Source of the DNA: Sphingomonadales bacterium 28-55-16
GTDB lineage: Bacteria; Pseudomonadota; Alphaproteobacteria; Sphingomonadales; Sphingomonadaceae
Length of the DNA stretch: 64,000 nt
NCBI GenBank assembly: GCA_002278855.1
Contig: NCGG01000001.1
Coordinates: forward strand, 211,394 to 275,393
Direction: 5' to 3'
Shown here: in pieces, positions 28,766-36,959 of the stretch
Layout of the letters: each line of letters opens with the position of its first letter
How positions within the stretch are numbered: position 1 is the first letter of the stretch
Made by a program: the position numbers and the translations under genes
Notes under the pieces: generated by a model
Databases searched by the model: none
What the model saw: only the letters and a program-made list of their open reading frames with translations
Told to the model about the DNA's origin: nothing

Positions 28766-29764
28766 ATGGTGAAGCTGCCGGAGTTAATGACCGCAATCGA
28801 AATTTCGACGCCAGGCGGCCCTGAAGTGCTGACTGCATCGCATCGACCATTGCCAGTGCCTCGCGCTGGAGAGGTCCTGCTGAAAGTGGCTTATGCCGGG
28901 GTAAACCGCCCCGACGTGATCCAACGCAAGGGGCTTTATCCGGCACCACCCGGCGCGAGTGATTTACCCGGTCTTGAAGTCTCAGGTACAGTCGTGGCGG
29001 TCGGCGATGATGTTGACCCGACTGTCATCGGGTCGCGTTATTGCGCTTTGGTATCGGGCGGCGGATATGCCGAATATTGTCTGGCGCGCATGGATGTCTG
29101 TTTGCCGGTGCCAGCGGGCATGGAAATGGTTGCAGCTGCAGCGCTACCTGAAACCTTGTTTACCGTGTGGCATAATGTTTTTGAGCGGGGCTTTGCCTCG
29201 CCCGGTGAAATCATTCTGATTCACGGCGGCACCAGCGGCATTGGCACCATGGCGATAAAGCTGGGTAAACTGTTCGGCCTCACCGTGATTGTAACCTGCG
29301 GCTCTGACGAAAAATGTGCCGCCGCAGTCAAAATCGACGCTGACCACGCCATCAATTACAACAGTTCCGACTTTGTCGAAGGCGTCAAAGCGATCACACA
29401 GGGCGAGGGCGTCCATCTTGTGCTCGACATGGTCGCCGGGGGGTATGTGTCGCGAAACTTGCAATGCCTGCGCGAGGATGGACGGCATGTGACAATCGCT
29501 GTGCAGGGTGGAATGGTTGCGGAAATCAACATGGCTTATGTCATGTCACGCCGTTTGATGCTCACGGGGTCAACGCTTCGTCCGCGGACGGCGGAGTTCA
29601 AGGCATTGCTGGCGCAAGAAATATCAGCAACGGTATGGCCAATGGTCGGCGATGGCGCACTGCGCGCGGAAATGGACAAAATTTTCCCACTGACCGAGGC
29701 GGCAGCTGCGCATGCCTATATGGAATCAGGAGCGCATGTCGGGAAAATCATGCTGGCGGTTTAG
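28766..29764 (+). CDS. NAD(P)H quinone oxidoreductase (zinc-free MDR, PIG3-type)
   Basis: A 332-residue medium-chain dehydrogenase/reductase that lacks the structural zinc cysteines. Signatures are AYAGVNRPDVIQRKGLYPAPPGAS, GLEVSGTVVAVG, and the nucleotide-binding LIHGGTSGIGTMAIKLGKLFG. The C-terminal HAYMESGAHVGKIML is typical of quinone oxidoreductases. The ATG at 28766 gives a normal N-terminus (MVKLPELMTAIEIS) with GGGGA 10 bases upstream; 28757 and 28787 are alternatives. Divergent from the DUF1192 gene. Natural substrate unknown. Confidence 0.87.
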   Translation: MVKLPELMTAIEISTPGGPEVLTASHRPLPVPRAGEVLLKVAYAGVNRPDVIQRKGLYPAPPGASDLPGLEVSGTVVAVGDDVDPTVIGSRYCALVSGGGYAEYCLARMDVCLPVPAGMEMVAAAALPETLFTVWHNVFERGFASPGEIILIHGGTSGIGTMAIKLGKLFGLTVIVTCGSDEKCAAAVKIDADHAINYNSSDFVEGVKAITQGEGVHLVLDMVAGGYVSRNLQCLREDGRHVTIAVQGGMVAEINMAYVMSRRLMLTGSTLRPRTAEFKALLAQEISATVWPMVGDGALRAEMDKIFPLTEAAAAHAYMESGAHVGKIMLAV

Positions 29765-29789
29765 GCAGAGGCGTTCGAACAACCATATT

Positions 29790-30761
29790 TCACGGCTTGG
29801 GCGTGTCCGATGATACGCCCTCCAGCCAAGCCTTTACATCAGCAGCGCTTTTCTCGGGAATTTCCTCCATCGGGATATGCCCAACTGCAGGGTAAATGAT
29901 CAGCCTTGCTTGCGGTATGGCGTTCGCAAACCACTTAGCAGAACTTACGGGGATCAAATTGTCTTCAGTACCCCATAAGATCAAAACCGGTACTTTGATT
30001 TCCGAAAGTCTTACTGCGTTGGCGGGGGTCATGTTCTTAAAGTTTGCAAAGCGCTGCATCGTTGCTTCGCGGTTTCCAGGGTAACGGTTCAACTCCCAAT
30101 AGCGATCAACAAGCTTGTCATCGATTTTCGACTGCACGCTCATGGATGTCTTGACGCTTGATTCAAAAATACTCCGGGGTGCGATGAAGCGCGCTGCCTC
30201 CTTAACCACGGGCATACGCATCAGGCGAAAACCAAGTGGCGTGTTTCCGGATTTGGCATAAGGTTGTCCGCTAGCGTCGACCAGCAGCATGGCCTCAACC
30301 TTCTCGGGATGCGAAAGTGTATACAACCAAGTAACGCCGCCGCCCATAGAGTTACCGCCGATAACTGCCCTGTCGATATTCAACTTTTCCAACAGACGAT
30401 CAACTACACCAACATAAGATGCATTGTCATAGACCCCGGTCGGGTTCTTTCCGGTCAAACCATGTCCAGGAAGATCGAGCGTAATAACTCGATACGCCTT
30501 GCCAAGAATTTTTACCCATGGTTCCCAGGTGTGCAACGACGCATTTGACCCATGAATGAGGACAAGAACGCGTCCATCGGATTTGCCTTCATCGCGATAA
30601 TGCACACGCAGGCCAGGCTCCAATTCCGCAAAGCGCGAGGCAGCGCTGCTATATTTGCGTTCCATCTGCGCGGCTTTTGTGTCGGGCGCATAGCCCCAAA
30701 TAAAGATAGCAACGACGAGAGCCAGCAACAGTATGGCAACCCATTTGATTAGACGTTTCAT
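29790..30761 (-). CDS. Membrane-anchored alpha/beta hydrolase
   Basis: A 323-residue alpha/beta-fold hydrolase with an N-terminal membrane anchor (IKWVAILLLALVVAIFIWGYAP). Catalytic features: LIHGSNASLHTWEPW (oxyanion side), DLPGHGLTG, nucleophile elbow GGNSMGGGVTW, acidic residue in LILWGTEDNLIPV, and histidine in PAVGHIPMEE. The ATG at 30761 follows GGGGGAAGCT. It is close to carboxylesterase or haloalkane/epoxide hydrolase relatives; substrate unknown. Confidence 0.85.
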   Translation of the reverse strand: MKRLIKWVAILLLALVVAIFIWGYAPDTKAAQMERKYSSAASRFAELEPGLRVHYRDEGKSDGRVLVLIHGSNASLHTWEPWVKILGKAYRVITLDLPGHGLTGKNPTGVYDNASYVGVVDRLLEKLNIDRAVIGGNSMGGGVTWLYTLSHPEKVEAMLLVDASGQPYAKSGNTPLGFRLMRMPVVKEAARFIAPRSIFESSVKTSMSVQSKIDDKLVDRYWELNRYPGNREATMQRFANFKNMTPANAVRLSEIKVPVLILWGTEDNLIPVSSAKWFANAIPQARLIIYPAVGHIPMEEIPEKSAADVKAWLEGVSSDTPKP

Positions 30762-30879
30762 AGCTTCCCCCAAATACCCGCTGGAGAATGCACACACGCT
30801 GGGAAGCGCGCAAGTCCCAATGCGCATTGCCGCTTGCCGATGCAGCAAAGTTCGCCTAATGATGAAGGCAACACATTCA

Positions 30880-30901
30880 GGCCGCTCCGTAAGGGGCGGC
30901 C
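30880..30901 (+). other. GC-rich hairpin in the trcR leader
   Basis: GGCCGCTCC and GGGGCGGCC pair around a GTAA tetraloop (9 bp, one G-U) and are followed by CTTATTATT. It sits just before the ribosome site GGAG of the DUF1013 gene. It could be a weak terminator for antisense or read-through transcripts, or a leader structure. Confidence 0.4.
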
Positions 30902-30922
30902 CTTATTATTGGAGCAAATGAC

Positions 30923-31624
30923 ATGGCTACCCCCTTGATGCCACATGCGACTGCCGCTTGGTTGGTCGACAACACGGGTTTGAGCTTCTCGCAAATCGCT
31001 GACTTCTGCGGAATTCATATCCTCGAAGTGCAAGCAATGGCAGATGACATGACGGGTTCGAAATATACCGGTCGCGACCCTGTGCACGCAGGCGAACTGG
31101 CGATGGAAGAAATCGAAAAGGGACAGGCCGATGAGGATTATGTCCTGAAGATGTCGAAGGGTCCGGATCAGGTTCGTCGCACAAAGGGGCCGCGTTATAC
31201 CCCGGTGTCAAAGCGTCAGGACAAACCAGACGGCATTGCGTGGCTTCTGCGCAACCATCCTGAAATTTCGGATGGCGCAATCTGCAAGTTGATTGGTACG
31301 ACGCGCAACACAATCGCCGCCATTCGGGAGCGTAGCCACTGGAACATTACCGAAATTCAGGCGAAGGACCCAGTCACGCTTGGCCTGACTTCGCAGCGTG
31401 AACTTGACGCCATTGTTAACCGTGCGGCGAAAAAGGCCGGTATCGATAACACCGCCGCTAATGATGCCCGTCTTGGAACGGATCGCGATGCGTTGATCGA
31501 AGAGCTGCGCGCGGAGCGCACGGAAGCTGCACGTCGTGCCGAAGCGGCGTTGAACGGTGAAGACGAAAATGCGGGCAAGGCAGAACTGACCGCCGATACC
31601 TTGTTCAAAAAAGTAGGCGAATAA
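30923..31624 (+). CDS. trcR: Cell-cycle transcriptional regulator TrcR (DUF1013)
   Basis: A 233-residue protein of the alphaproteobacterial DUF1013/TrcR family. Two helix-turn-helix-like segments are visible: AAWLVDNTGLSFSQIADFCG near the N-terminus, and IAWLLRNHPEISDGAICKLIGT with TTRNTIAAIRER near residues 105-140. A C-terminal Glu/Ala/Arg-rich helix follows (EELRAERTEAARRAEAA). Known family members bind RNA polymerase or DNA and affect cell-cycle genes. GGAG with 8-nt spacing sets the start. Confidence 0.9.
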   Translation: MATPLMPHATAAWLVDNTGLSFSQIADFCGIHILEVQAMADDMTGSKYTGRDPVHAGELAMEEIEKGQADEDYVLKMSKGPDQVRRTKGPRYTPVSKRQDKPDGIAWLLRNHPEISDGAICKLIGTTRNTIAAIRERSHWNITEIQAKDPVTLGLTSQRELDAIVNRAAKKAGIDNTAANDARLGTDRDALIEELRAERTEAARRAEAALNGEDENAGKAELTADTLFKKVGE

Positions 31625-31640
31625 TCATCATGCCATCATT

Positions 31641-31662
31641 GCCTTAATCGCTTGATTAAGGC
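31641..31662 (+). other. Perfect 9-bp hairpin between trcR and the MBL gene
   Basis: GCCTTAATC and GATTAAGGC enclose GCTT. No U-run follows, so it is not a typical terminator. It ends 11 bases before the next ATG, directly against the ribosome site (GGCGGGGGG), so it could affect translation of the hydrolase. Confidence 0.45.
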
Positions 31663-31673
31663 ACGGCGGGGGG

Positions 31674-32774
31674 ATGGCAACCAATACACCCCCCGCATAT
31701 GACGCATCGCTAGCCGACCACGGATTTGAAGCAAAAGAGCTGAAGGGGCTTACATACCCTTTAGGCGATCATGCACCGCAATATGGCGAAATATACGCTA
31801 TAGCGCCGGACCTGGGTTGGACGCGTATGCCTGTGCCCGGCAATTTAGCGCATATCAATCTATGGCTGCTCGATGAAGCCGATGGCGGATATGCGATTGC
31901 GGATACCGGGTTGTTCATGCCGCCGACCATCGAAATGTGGAAGACGATGTTTGCAGGCGCGTTGGCGGACCGAGAGCTCAAGCGCATTTTTGTCACACAC
32001 TTCCATCCCGATCATGTCGGCTGCGCTGGCTGGTTGGCGAACAGGTTCAAGGTGCCCATTTGGATGAACCGGACCGAATGGTTGATGGCGCGCATGTTGA
32101 CCGCTGAACAGTTGGACCATCCTCCAGAAGACGTCCTCAGTAACCGGCGCTTTGCGGGCTTTGACGAAGCGCGTATCGACAAGCTGCGCAAAGCGGGCTG
32201 GGGCGGTTTTGCGCGCGCAGTATCGCGTCTGCCCACTGGACATGTCCGTATGGATGACGGGCAGGTCATTCGTATCGGACAACGAGACTGGACGGTTATG
32301 ACGGGTGGCGGGCACACGCCTGAACATGCGAGCCTTGTGGATTTTACCAATAATATGATCATCGCGGGTGACCAGATTTTGCCGCGCATTACATCTAATG
32401 TGTCGGTCATGGACAGCGAGCCTGTGGCTGACCCGCTGGGTGAATGGCTGGCATCGATCGCGAAGTTCCGCGAAGCGTTGCCCGCAGATATGCTCGTGCT
32501 CCCCGCGCATGGTGAGCCGTTTACCGGCGTGCATGTCCGATTGGACAAGCTTGCATCGGGGCATCACGAACGACTTGACCGACTTGAGTTGGAGCTACGC
32601 ACAACTGAAATGCGCGCCGTCGACACGTTTACGCTCTTATTCGACCGCGAAATTGACGATAATGTTTACGGTCTGGCCACAGGCGAGGCGCAGGCGCATT
32701 TGCGGCACTTGCATTTTGCGGGACGGATAAAATGTGAAATCCGCGATGGCGTTGGCTGGTATCACGCGGCATAA
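31674..32774 (+). CDS. Metallo-beta-lactamase-fold hydrolase
   Basis: A 366-residue MBL-fold hydrolase with the zinc motif THFHPDHVG (His109, His111, Asp113, His114), further ligands in GGGHTPEHASL and GDQILP, and APAHGEPF-like LPAHGEPF. A C-terminal helical winged domain (DRLELELRTTEMRAVDTFTLLF) follows the catalytic domain, as in LACTB2-type hydrolases. It ends 7 bp before fadD, so the two may be co-transcribed, hinting at a thioester or acyl substrate. That last point is inference. Confidence 0.87.
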   Translation: MATNTPPAYDASLADHGFEAKELKGLTYPLGDHAPQYGEIYAIAPDLGWTRMPVPGNLAHINLWLLDEADGGYAIADTGLFMPPTIEMWKTMFAGALADRELKRIFVTHFHPDHVGCAGWLANRFKVPIWMNRTEWLMARMLTAEQLDHPPEDVLSNRRFAGFDEARIDKLRKAGWGGFARAVSRLPTGHVRMDDGQVIRIGQRDWTVMTGGGHTPEHASLVDFTNNMIIAGDQILPRITSNVSVMDSEPVADPLGEWLASIAKFREALPADMLVLPAHGEPFTGVHVRLDKLASGHHERLDRLELELRTTEMRAVDTFTLLFDREIDDNVYGLATGEAQAHLRHLHFAGRIKCEIRDGVGWYHAA

Positions 32775-32781
32775 TGTCGCC

Positions 32782-34464
32782 ATGACACAGAGTATCTGGA
32801 ACCGGAATTACCTGCATCCCGTCAAATGGGATCAACAATTTCCCGCGTTGGCGCTGCACGACATGTTTTTCCAATCGGCCGAGCGCATGGGCCGCGCAGC
32901 CATGGCGGATTTCCTGGGTCGCAAGTACAGTTATGCTGAAATGGCAGCAAATGTCCGACGCGTTGCGCGCGGTTTGCAAGATAAAGGTATTGGCAAGGGC
33001 GATCATATTGGGCTCTTCTTGCCCAACGTGCCGCAGTATATCGCCGCCTATTACGGCGCGCTTGCGGCGGGGGCGACGGTGGTCAATTTCTCACCACTCT
33101 ACACCGTTGACGAACTGGCGCATCAGGTCGCAGATAGCGGTACATCGATCCTAATCACAGTGTCGGCGGCGGCTTTGCTGCCTACCGCCATAAAGGTGTT
33201 GGACAATAGCAACCTTAAGGAGCTGATCGTCGGAAGCGTCGCGGAAGCCCTGCCGAAGGCCAAAGGTTGGGCATATCGTCTGTTTAAGCGCAACGAGATT
33301 GCTGCACTTCCGTCGGACAGCCGTGTTTCGGCCTATGCCGATTTGATAGCCAATAAAGGCGATTATGCCGTTCAGCCTTGCACGCCCGAAAAAGACATCG
33401 CGCAATTGCAGTATACTGGCGGAACCACCGGTACGCCGAAAGGCGCAATGCTGAGCCACCAGAACATCACAGCCAACGCACGGCAAATCAACATGCTCGA
33501 TCCCCACAGCCGGTTCAATCAGCCTGAGGAGCCGTTGGACGACCGTATCTTGGGTGTGTTGCCCTTTTTCCATGTTTTCGCAAATGCGACTGTTTTGAAC
33601 CGTACGGTTGAAAATGGCGGCGAAATTGTGATGCTCCCCCGCTTTGAGGCAAAGGCGGCTTTGGCGGCGATTACGCGGACCAAAGTGACATCGCTACCAG
33701 GTGTGCCCACAATGTATCAGGCTTTGCTAGACTGCCCTGACATAGCCAAAACTGATTTTGGCAGTCTGCGCGCCTGCATATCCGGCGGCGCGCCATTGGC
33801 AGCGGAATTAAAAGAGCGCTTTGAAAAACGCACCGGGGCCGTCGTTATTGAGGGTTATGGGCTGACCGAGAGCTCTGGTGTTGTGTCCTGCAATCCATAT
33901 GAAGGCAAAAACAAGATTGGCAGTATCGGGCAACCTGTGCCCGGAACCAACGTCCAACTCGTTGACAAGGAAGACCCAAATAAGCCTGCGCCAAAAGGCG
34001 AGCCAGGCGAACTTACATTTTCCGGTCCACAGGTCATGTGCGGCTATTGGAAACGGCCTGATGCCGATGCTGAGGTGTTTCTTGGCAAGTTTCTGCGCAC
34101 GGGTGATGTCGCAACGATTGACGAAGACGGCTTCATCCACATCGTTGATCGATTAAAGGATATGATTGCTGTCGGCGGGTTCAAGGTTTTTCCCAGTCAG
34201 GTTGAAGACGTTCTGTACAAGCACCCTGCTGTTAAGGAGGCCCTCGTCATAGGCGTTGCTGATGCATATCTCGGCGAAGTTCCGCGGGCTTTTGTCACAT
34301 TGCAAGACGGTGCTGCCGAAGATGGCGCTATGCTTACCGCTTGGTTGAACCCCAAGCTTGGCAAGCATGAGCGTGTCCAAGGCGTTACGATCATGGATGC
34401 TTTGCCAAAAACGATGATCGGTAAGCTTGACCGTAAGGCATTACGGATGGCCTTAGGGTCGTAA
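32782..34464 (+). CDS. fadD: Long-chain fatty acid-CoA ligase
   Basis: A 560-residue acyl-adenylate-forming enzyme. The AMP-binding P-loop is YTGGTTGTPKGAMLSH; the second core motif is VIEGYGLTESSGV. FLRTGDVATIDEDGFIHIVDRLKDMIAVGGFKVFPSQVED forms the hinge and C-terminal lid, and the catalytic lysine lies in KTMIGKLDRKAL. It activates free fatty acids to acyl-CoA for beta-oxidation or lipid synthesis. The ATG at 32782 is chosen because the earlier frame overlaps the MBL gene. dinB follows by 13 bp. Confidence 0.93.
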   Translation: MTQSIWNRNYLHPVKWDQQFPALALHDMFFQSAERMGRAAMADFLGRKYSYAEMAANVRRVARGLQDKGIGKGDHIGLFLPNVPQYIAAYYGALAAGATVVNFSPLYTVDELAHQVADSGTSILITVSAAALLPTAIKVLDNSNLKELIVGSVAEALPKAKGWAYRLFKRNEIAALPSDSRVSAYADLIANKGDYAVQPCTPEKDIAQLQYTGGTTGTPKGAMLSHQNITANARQINMLDPHSRFNQPEEPLDDRILGVLPFFHVFANATVLNRTVENGGEIVMLPRFEAKAALAAITRTKVTSLPGVPTMYQALLDCPDIAKTDFGSLRACISGGAPLAAELKERFEKRTGAVVIEGYGLTESSGVVSCNPYEGKNKIGSIGQPVPGTNVQLVDKEDPNKPAPKGEPGELTFSGPQVMCGYWKRPDADAEVFLGKFLRTGDVATIDEDGFIHIVDRLKDMIAVGGFKVFPSQVEDVLYKHPAVKEALVIGVADAYLGEVPRAFVTLQDGAAEDGAMLTAWLNPKLGKHERVQGVTIMDALPKTMIGKLDRKALRMALGS

Positions 34465-34477
34465 GCGTAGGGCGGTG

Positions 34478-35575
34478 ATGGAGAGCAAGCCCGCCACTAT
34501 CCGTAAGATTATCCATGTCGATATGGATGCATTTTACGCCAGCGTTGAACAGCGCGATAACCCTGATTTACGCGGTAGGCCGGTAGCCGTAGGCGGTTCA
34601 TCCAAACGTGGCGTTGTCGCAGCTGCGAGTTACGAGGCGCGGGCGTTCGGTGTGCGCTCGGCCATGCCATCGGTGACAGCGCAACGCCAGTGCCCCGACC
34701 TGATTTTCGTCAAACCAAGGTTTGAGGCTTACAAAGCTGTCTCCAAGCAGATCCGCGACATATTTGCGCGGCATACGGACCTGATCCAGCCGCTATCGCT
34801 TGATGAGGCTTATCTTGACGTTACCCATGACAAGCAAGGTATTGGATCAGCAGTGAAGGTGGCCAAGGCCATTCGTGCGGCTATTCGCGAAGAGACCGGC
34901 CTCACCGCCAGTGCAGGCGTCAGCTACAATAAATTTATCGCCAAGCTTGCAAGTGATCAGAACAAGCCGGACGGTATGTGCGTCATCCTGCCAGACCAAG
35001 GCCCGGACTTCGTCGCCAGCTTGCCGGTTCGTCGTTTTCATGGCGTCGGGCCTCGGACCGCAGAGAAGATGGCAAAACTTGGCGTAAACAGCGGCGCTGA
35101 TCTTTCACAAAAGGATGAGGCTTGGCTCGCCCAGCATTTCGGCAGTTGGGGCAGTTATCTCTTCTGGGCGGCGCGCGGAATCGATCATCGCCCGGTAAAC
35201 GCCAACGCGGTGCGCAAATCTATAGGCGCAGAAAGCACATATTCTGATGATAAGATCAGTGAAGCTGACCTGCGTGCGGCATTGGAAGAAATTATAGATA
35301 TTGTTTGGGACCGTATTGTGCGCAACCAAGCGCAGGGGCGAACATTAGTGCTCAAGGCGCGATACGCGGACTTTCGAACCGTAACCCGATCGCGCACGGT
35401 GGGCCAATTCATCGCCGATCGGATGGCCATGGCGCAGCTTGGCCATGCGCTGCTGGATCAAATATTACCCGTCGAGATGGGGGTGCGTCTGCTTGGTTTG
35501 ACGCTATCGGGGCTCATCGACCAAAACGAAGCTACCATTGGCGGAGCACCCCAAGGACAATTTGCATTTGATTGA
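34478..35575 (+). CDS. dinB: DNA polymerase IV
   Basis: Y-family translesion polymerase, 365 residues. IHVDMDAFYASVEQRDNPDLRGRPVAVGG holds the first catalytic aspartate, PLSLDEAYLDVT the second acidic pair, and SYNKFIAKLASDQNKPDG the palm core. FHGVGPRTAEKMAKLGVNSGADL is the helix-hairpin-helix thumb, followed by the little-finger domain. No typical beta-clamp QLSLF-type end is evident in the C-terminus. The ATG at 34478 follows AGGGCGG. It ends 65 bp before the TetR gene, with no LexA box evident. Confidence 0.95.
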   Translation: MESKPATIRKIIHVDMDAFYASVEQRDNPDLRGRPVAVGGSSKRGVVAAASYEARAFGVRSAMPSVTAQRQCPDLIFVKPRFEAYKAVSKQIRDIFARHTDLIQPLSLDEAYLDVTHDKQGIGSAVKVAKAIRAAIREETGLTASAGVSYNKFIAKLASDQNKPDGMCVILPDQGPDFVASLPVRRFHGVGPRTAEKMAKLGVNSGADLSQKDEAWLAQHFGSWGSYLFWAARGIDHRPVNANAVRKSIGAESTYSDDKISEADLRAALEEIIDIVWDRIVRNQAQGRTLVLKARYADFRTVTRSRTVGQFIADRMAMAQLGHALLDQILPVEMGVRLLGLTLSGLIDQNEATIGGAPQGQFAFD

Positions 35576-35640
35576 TTGAAAATTGAAATATTTTGTCATA
35601 TATCATAAAACTGTTATGTACGCGCAATACAGGAAATAAC

Positions 35641-36285
35641 ATGGCCCGCCCGCAGACCGATATCGAAGCTGGAAGAAACGCATTGCTTGAGGTGGTCGAC
35701 GATTTGGTCCGGAAGCGCGGCGCTGTGGATATCTCTATGACAGATTTGGCGGCTGCTGCTGGCATGTCTGCATCTAACCTTTATCGGTTTTTCGATAACA
35801 AAGAGGCGTTGCTTGAAGCCGTAGCGGAACGTTTCTTTGCTGAAAAAATACGGATCATGGTTGATGTGACTGAATCCGATTTGCCGGTGCGCGACAAAAT
35901 GTACCAATATTTTGCGCGACGCTACCTAGCGAATGTTGAACAATATGAGTCGGAGCCTGACCTGCTCAAAAGCTATTTTGAAATCGGTCAGCAATATTTT
36001 GAAGTGGTGCGCGGCTATGTTGACCTTGGCGATCATTATCTGTCCCTGATAGTTGCAGAGGCAATGGAGCAAGGCTATTTTGAAGGCCATTCGATTGACG
36101 AGACCGTGTCGCTTATCAACCAAATGGTGCAATGCTACACCAATCCCGAAGCGCTTTTCTACATCGGCACGGCAAAGCTAAAGATTGAGAAGCTTGCATT
36201 GATTGTAGATACTATTTTTGCGGGGCTTCGAAAAACGCCGGTGTCCAAGACGACCGCACAACCGCAGATCAAAATCGTTTCGTGA
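35641..36285 (+). CDS. TetR-family transcriptional regulator
   Basis: A 214-residue repressor-like protein. The N-terminal HTH reads VDISMTDLAAAAGMSASNLYRFFDNKEALLEAV; the C-terminal ligand domain is helical (DVTESDLPVRDKMYQYFARRYL). AGGAA precedes the ATG at 35641. Its leader has a short CATAA/TTATG repeat. A perfect 22-bp palindrome lies 110 bp downstream, of the size that TetR dimers bind, but a link is only positional. Ligand and targets are unknown. Confidence 0.88.
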   Translation: MARPQTDIEAGRNALLEVVDDLVRKRGAVDISMTDLAAAAGMSASNLYRFFDNKEALLEAVAERFFAEKIRIMVDVTESDLPVRDKMYQYFARRYLANVEQYESEPDLLKSYFEIGQQYFEVVRGYVDLGDHYLSLIVAEAMEQGYFEGHSIDETVSLINQMVQCYTNPEALFYIGTAKLKIEKLALIVDTIFAGLRKTPVSKTTAQPQIKIVS

Positions 36286-36337
36286 AACTTGCCAATTTTT
36301 GTGCTGTCTGACACCGGCCCCGTCTGTCGCAACCGAC

Positions 36338-36368
36338 GGGTGATTAGCTCAGTGGGAGAGCACATCAG
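36338..36368 (+). pseudogene. 5' half of a tRNA gene (tRNA-Val-like remnant)
   Basis: GGGTGATTAGCTCAGTGGGAG and the next ten bases match the acceptor, D-arm and start of the anticodon stem of a tRNA. GCTC and GAGC form the D-stem. After about 36368 the anticodon stem has no partner, and no T-arm or ATCACCC acceptor 3' strand follows within 200 bases. It is therefore a truncated copy, perhaps left by a recombination or excision at a tRNA. The identity (valine-like 5' end) is uncertain. Confidence 0.7.
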
Positions 36369-36394
36369 TTTCTAAGAAAAAGAGAGCGTTCCAG

Positions 36395-36416
36395 GGGCGT
36401 TTTCCGGAAAACGCCC
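36395..36416. repeat. Perfect 22-bp palindrome
   Basis: GGGCGTTTTCC followed directly by its exact reverse complement GGAAAACGCCC. It lies 27 bases after the half-tRNA and about 130 bases before the DUF1330 gene. No U-run follows. Size and symmetry suit a dimeric repressor operator or a recombination site. Confidence 0.55.
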
Positions 36417-36544
36417 GAGCAGTATGTGGGGACCTTCCAGAATATAGCCTGGGAAGGCGTTGTCTACGCGTCCAACAATAATCACTTTTACAATGGCTCA
36501 ATGCTGATTTAAGCAAGCGGTTAAATCTGAGGGGAGAGCTTTTG

Positions 36545-36958
36545 ATGCGAATAGAAAACGCAATGTTTCCGTCAATGGAACAGGCGACATCATTTTTTGG
36601 TGGCGTCGAAAATGGGCCATTTGTGATGGTTAATCTCCTGAAATTTAAGGACCATGCTGAATATGCCGACGGCAGTAATGCCGATCTGTCGGGTGCCGAA
36701 GCTTATGCCCGATATGGCAAGGGGATACAGGCCTGTCTCGCCGCCGTGGGTGGCCGGCAGGTGTACGCGGGCCCAGTCACCGGCCTTATGATTGGTGAGG
36801 TTGAGGAGCTGTGGGACATGGTTGCTTTGGTTGAATACCCATCACTGGCCGCGATGCAAAAAATGCTTTCTTCGCCGGAATATCAGGCCATTGAAACCCA
36901 TCGTAAAGCAGGTCTGTCCGGCCAACTGAACATCCGTACCAGCCAGATTGGAAGATAA
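36545..36958 (+). CDS. DUF1330 family protein
   Basis: A 137-residue ferredoxin-like dimeric alpha-beta barrel protein of the DUF1330 type. Motifs: FVMVNLLKFKDHAEY, EAYARYGKGIQACLAAVGGRQVYAG, and WDMVALVEYPSLAAMQKMLSSPEYQ, typical of the family. GGGGAG with 8-nt spacing supports ATG 36545. It ends 1 bp before the nitronate monooxygenase gene, so the pair is an operon. Function unknown. Confidence 0.85.
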   Translation: MRIENAMFPSMEQATSFFGGVENGPFVMVNLLKFKDHAEYADGSNADLSGAEAYARYGKGIQACLAAVGGRQVYAGPVTGLMIGEVEELWDMVALVEYPSLAAMQKMLSSPEYQAIETHRKAGLSGQLNIRTSQIGR

Positions 36959-36959
36959 T

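Noticed and set aside
36338..36540. tRNA interrupted by a group I intron
   Set aside because: No tRNA 3' half, T-arm or matching acceptor strand follows, and no intron core is visible; a truncated copy is simpler.
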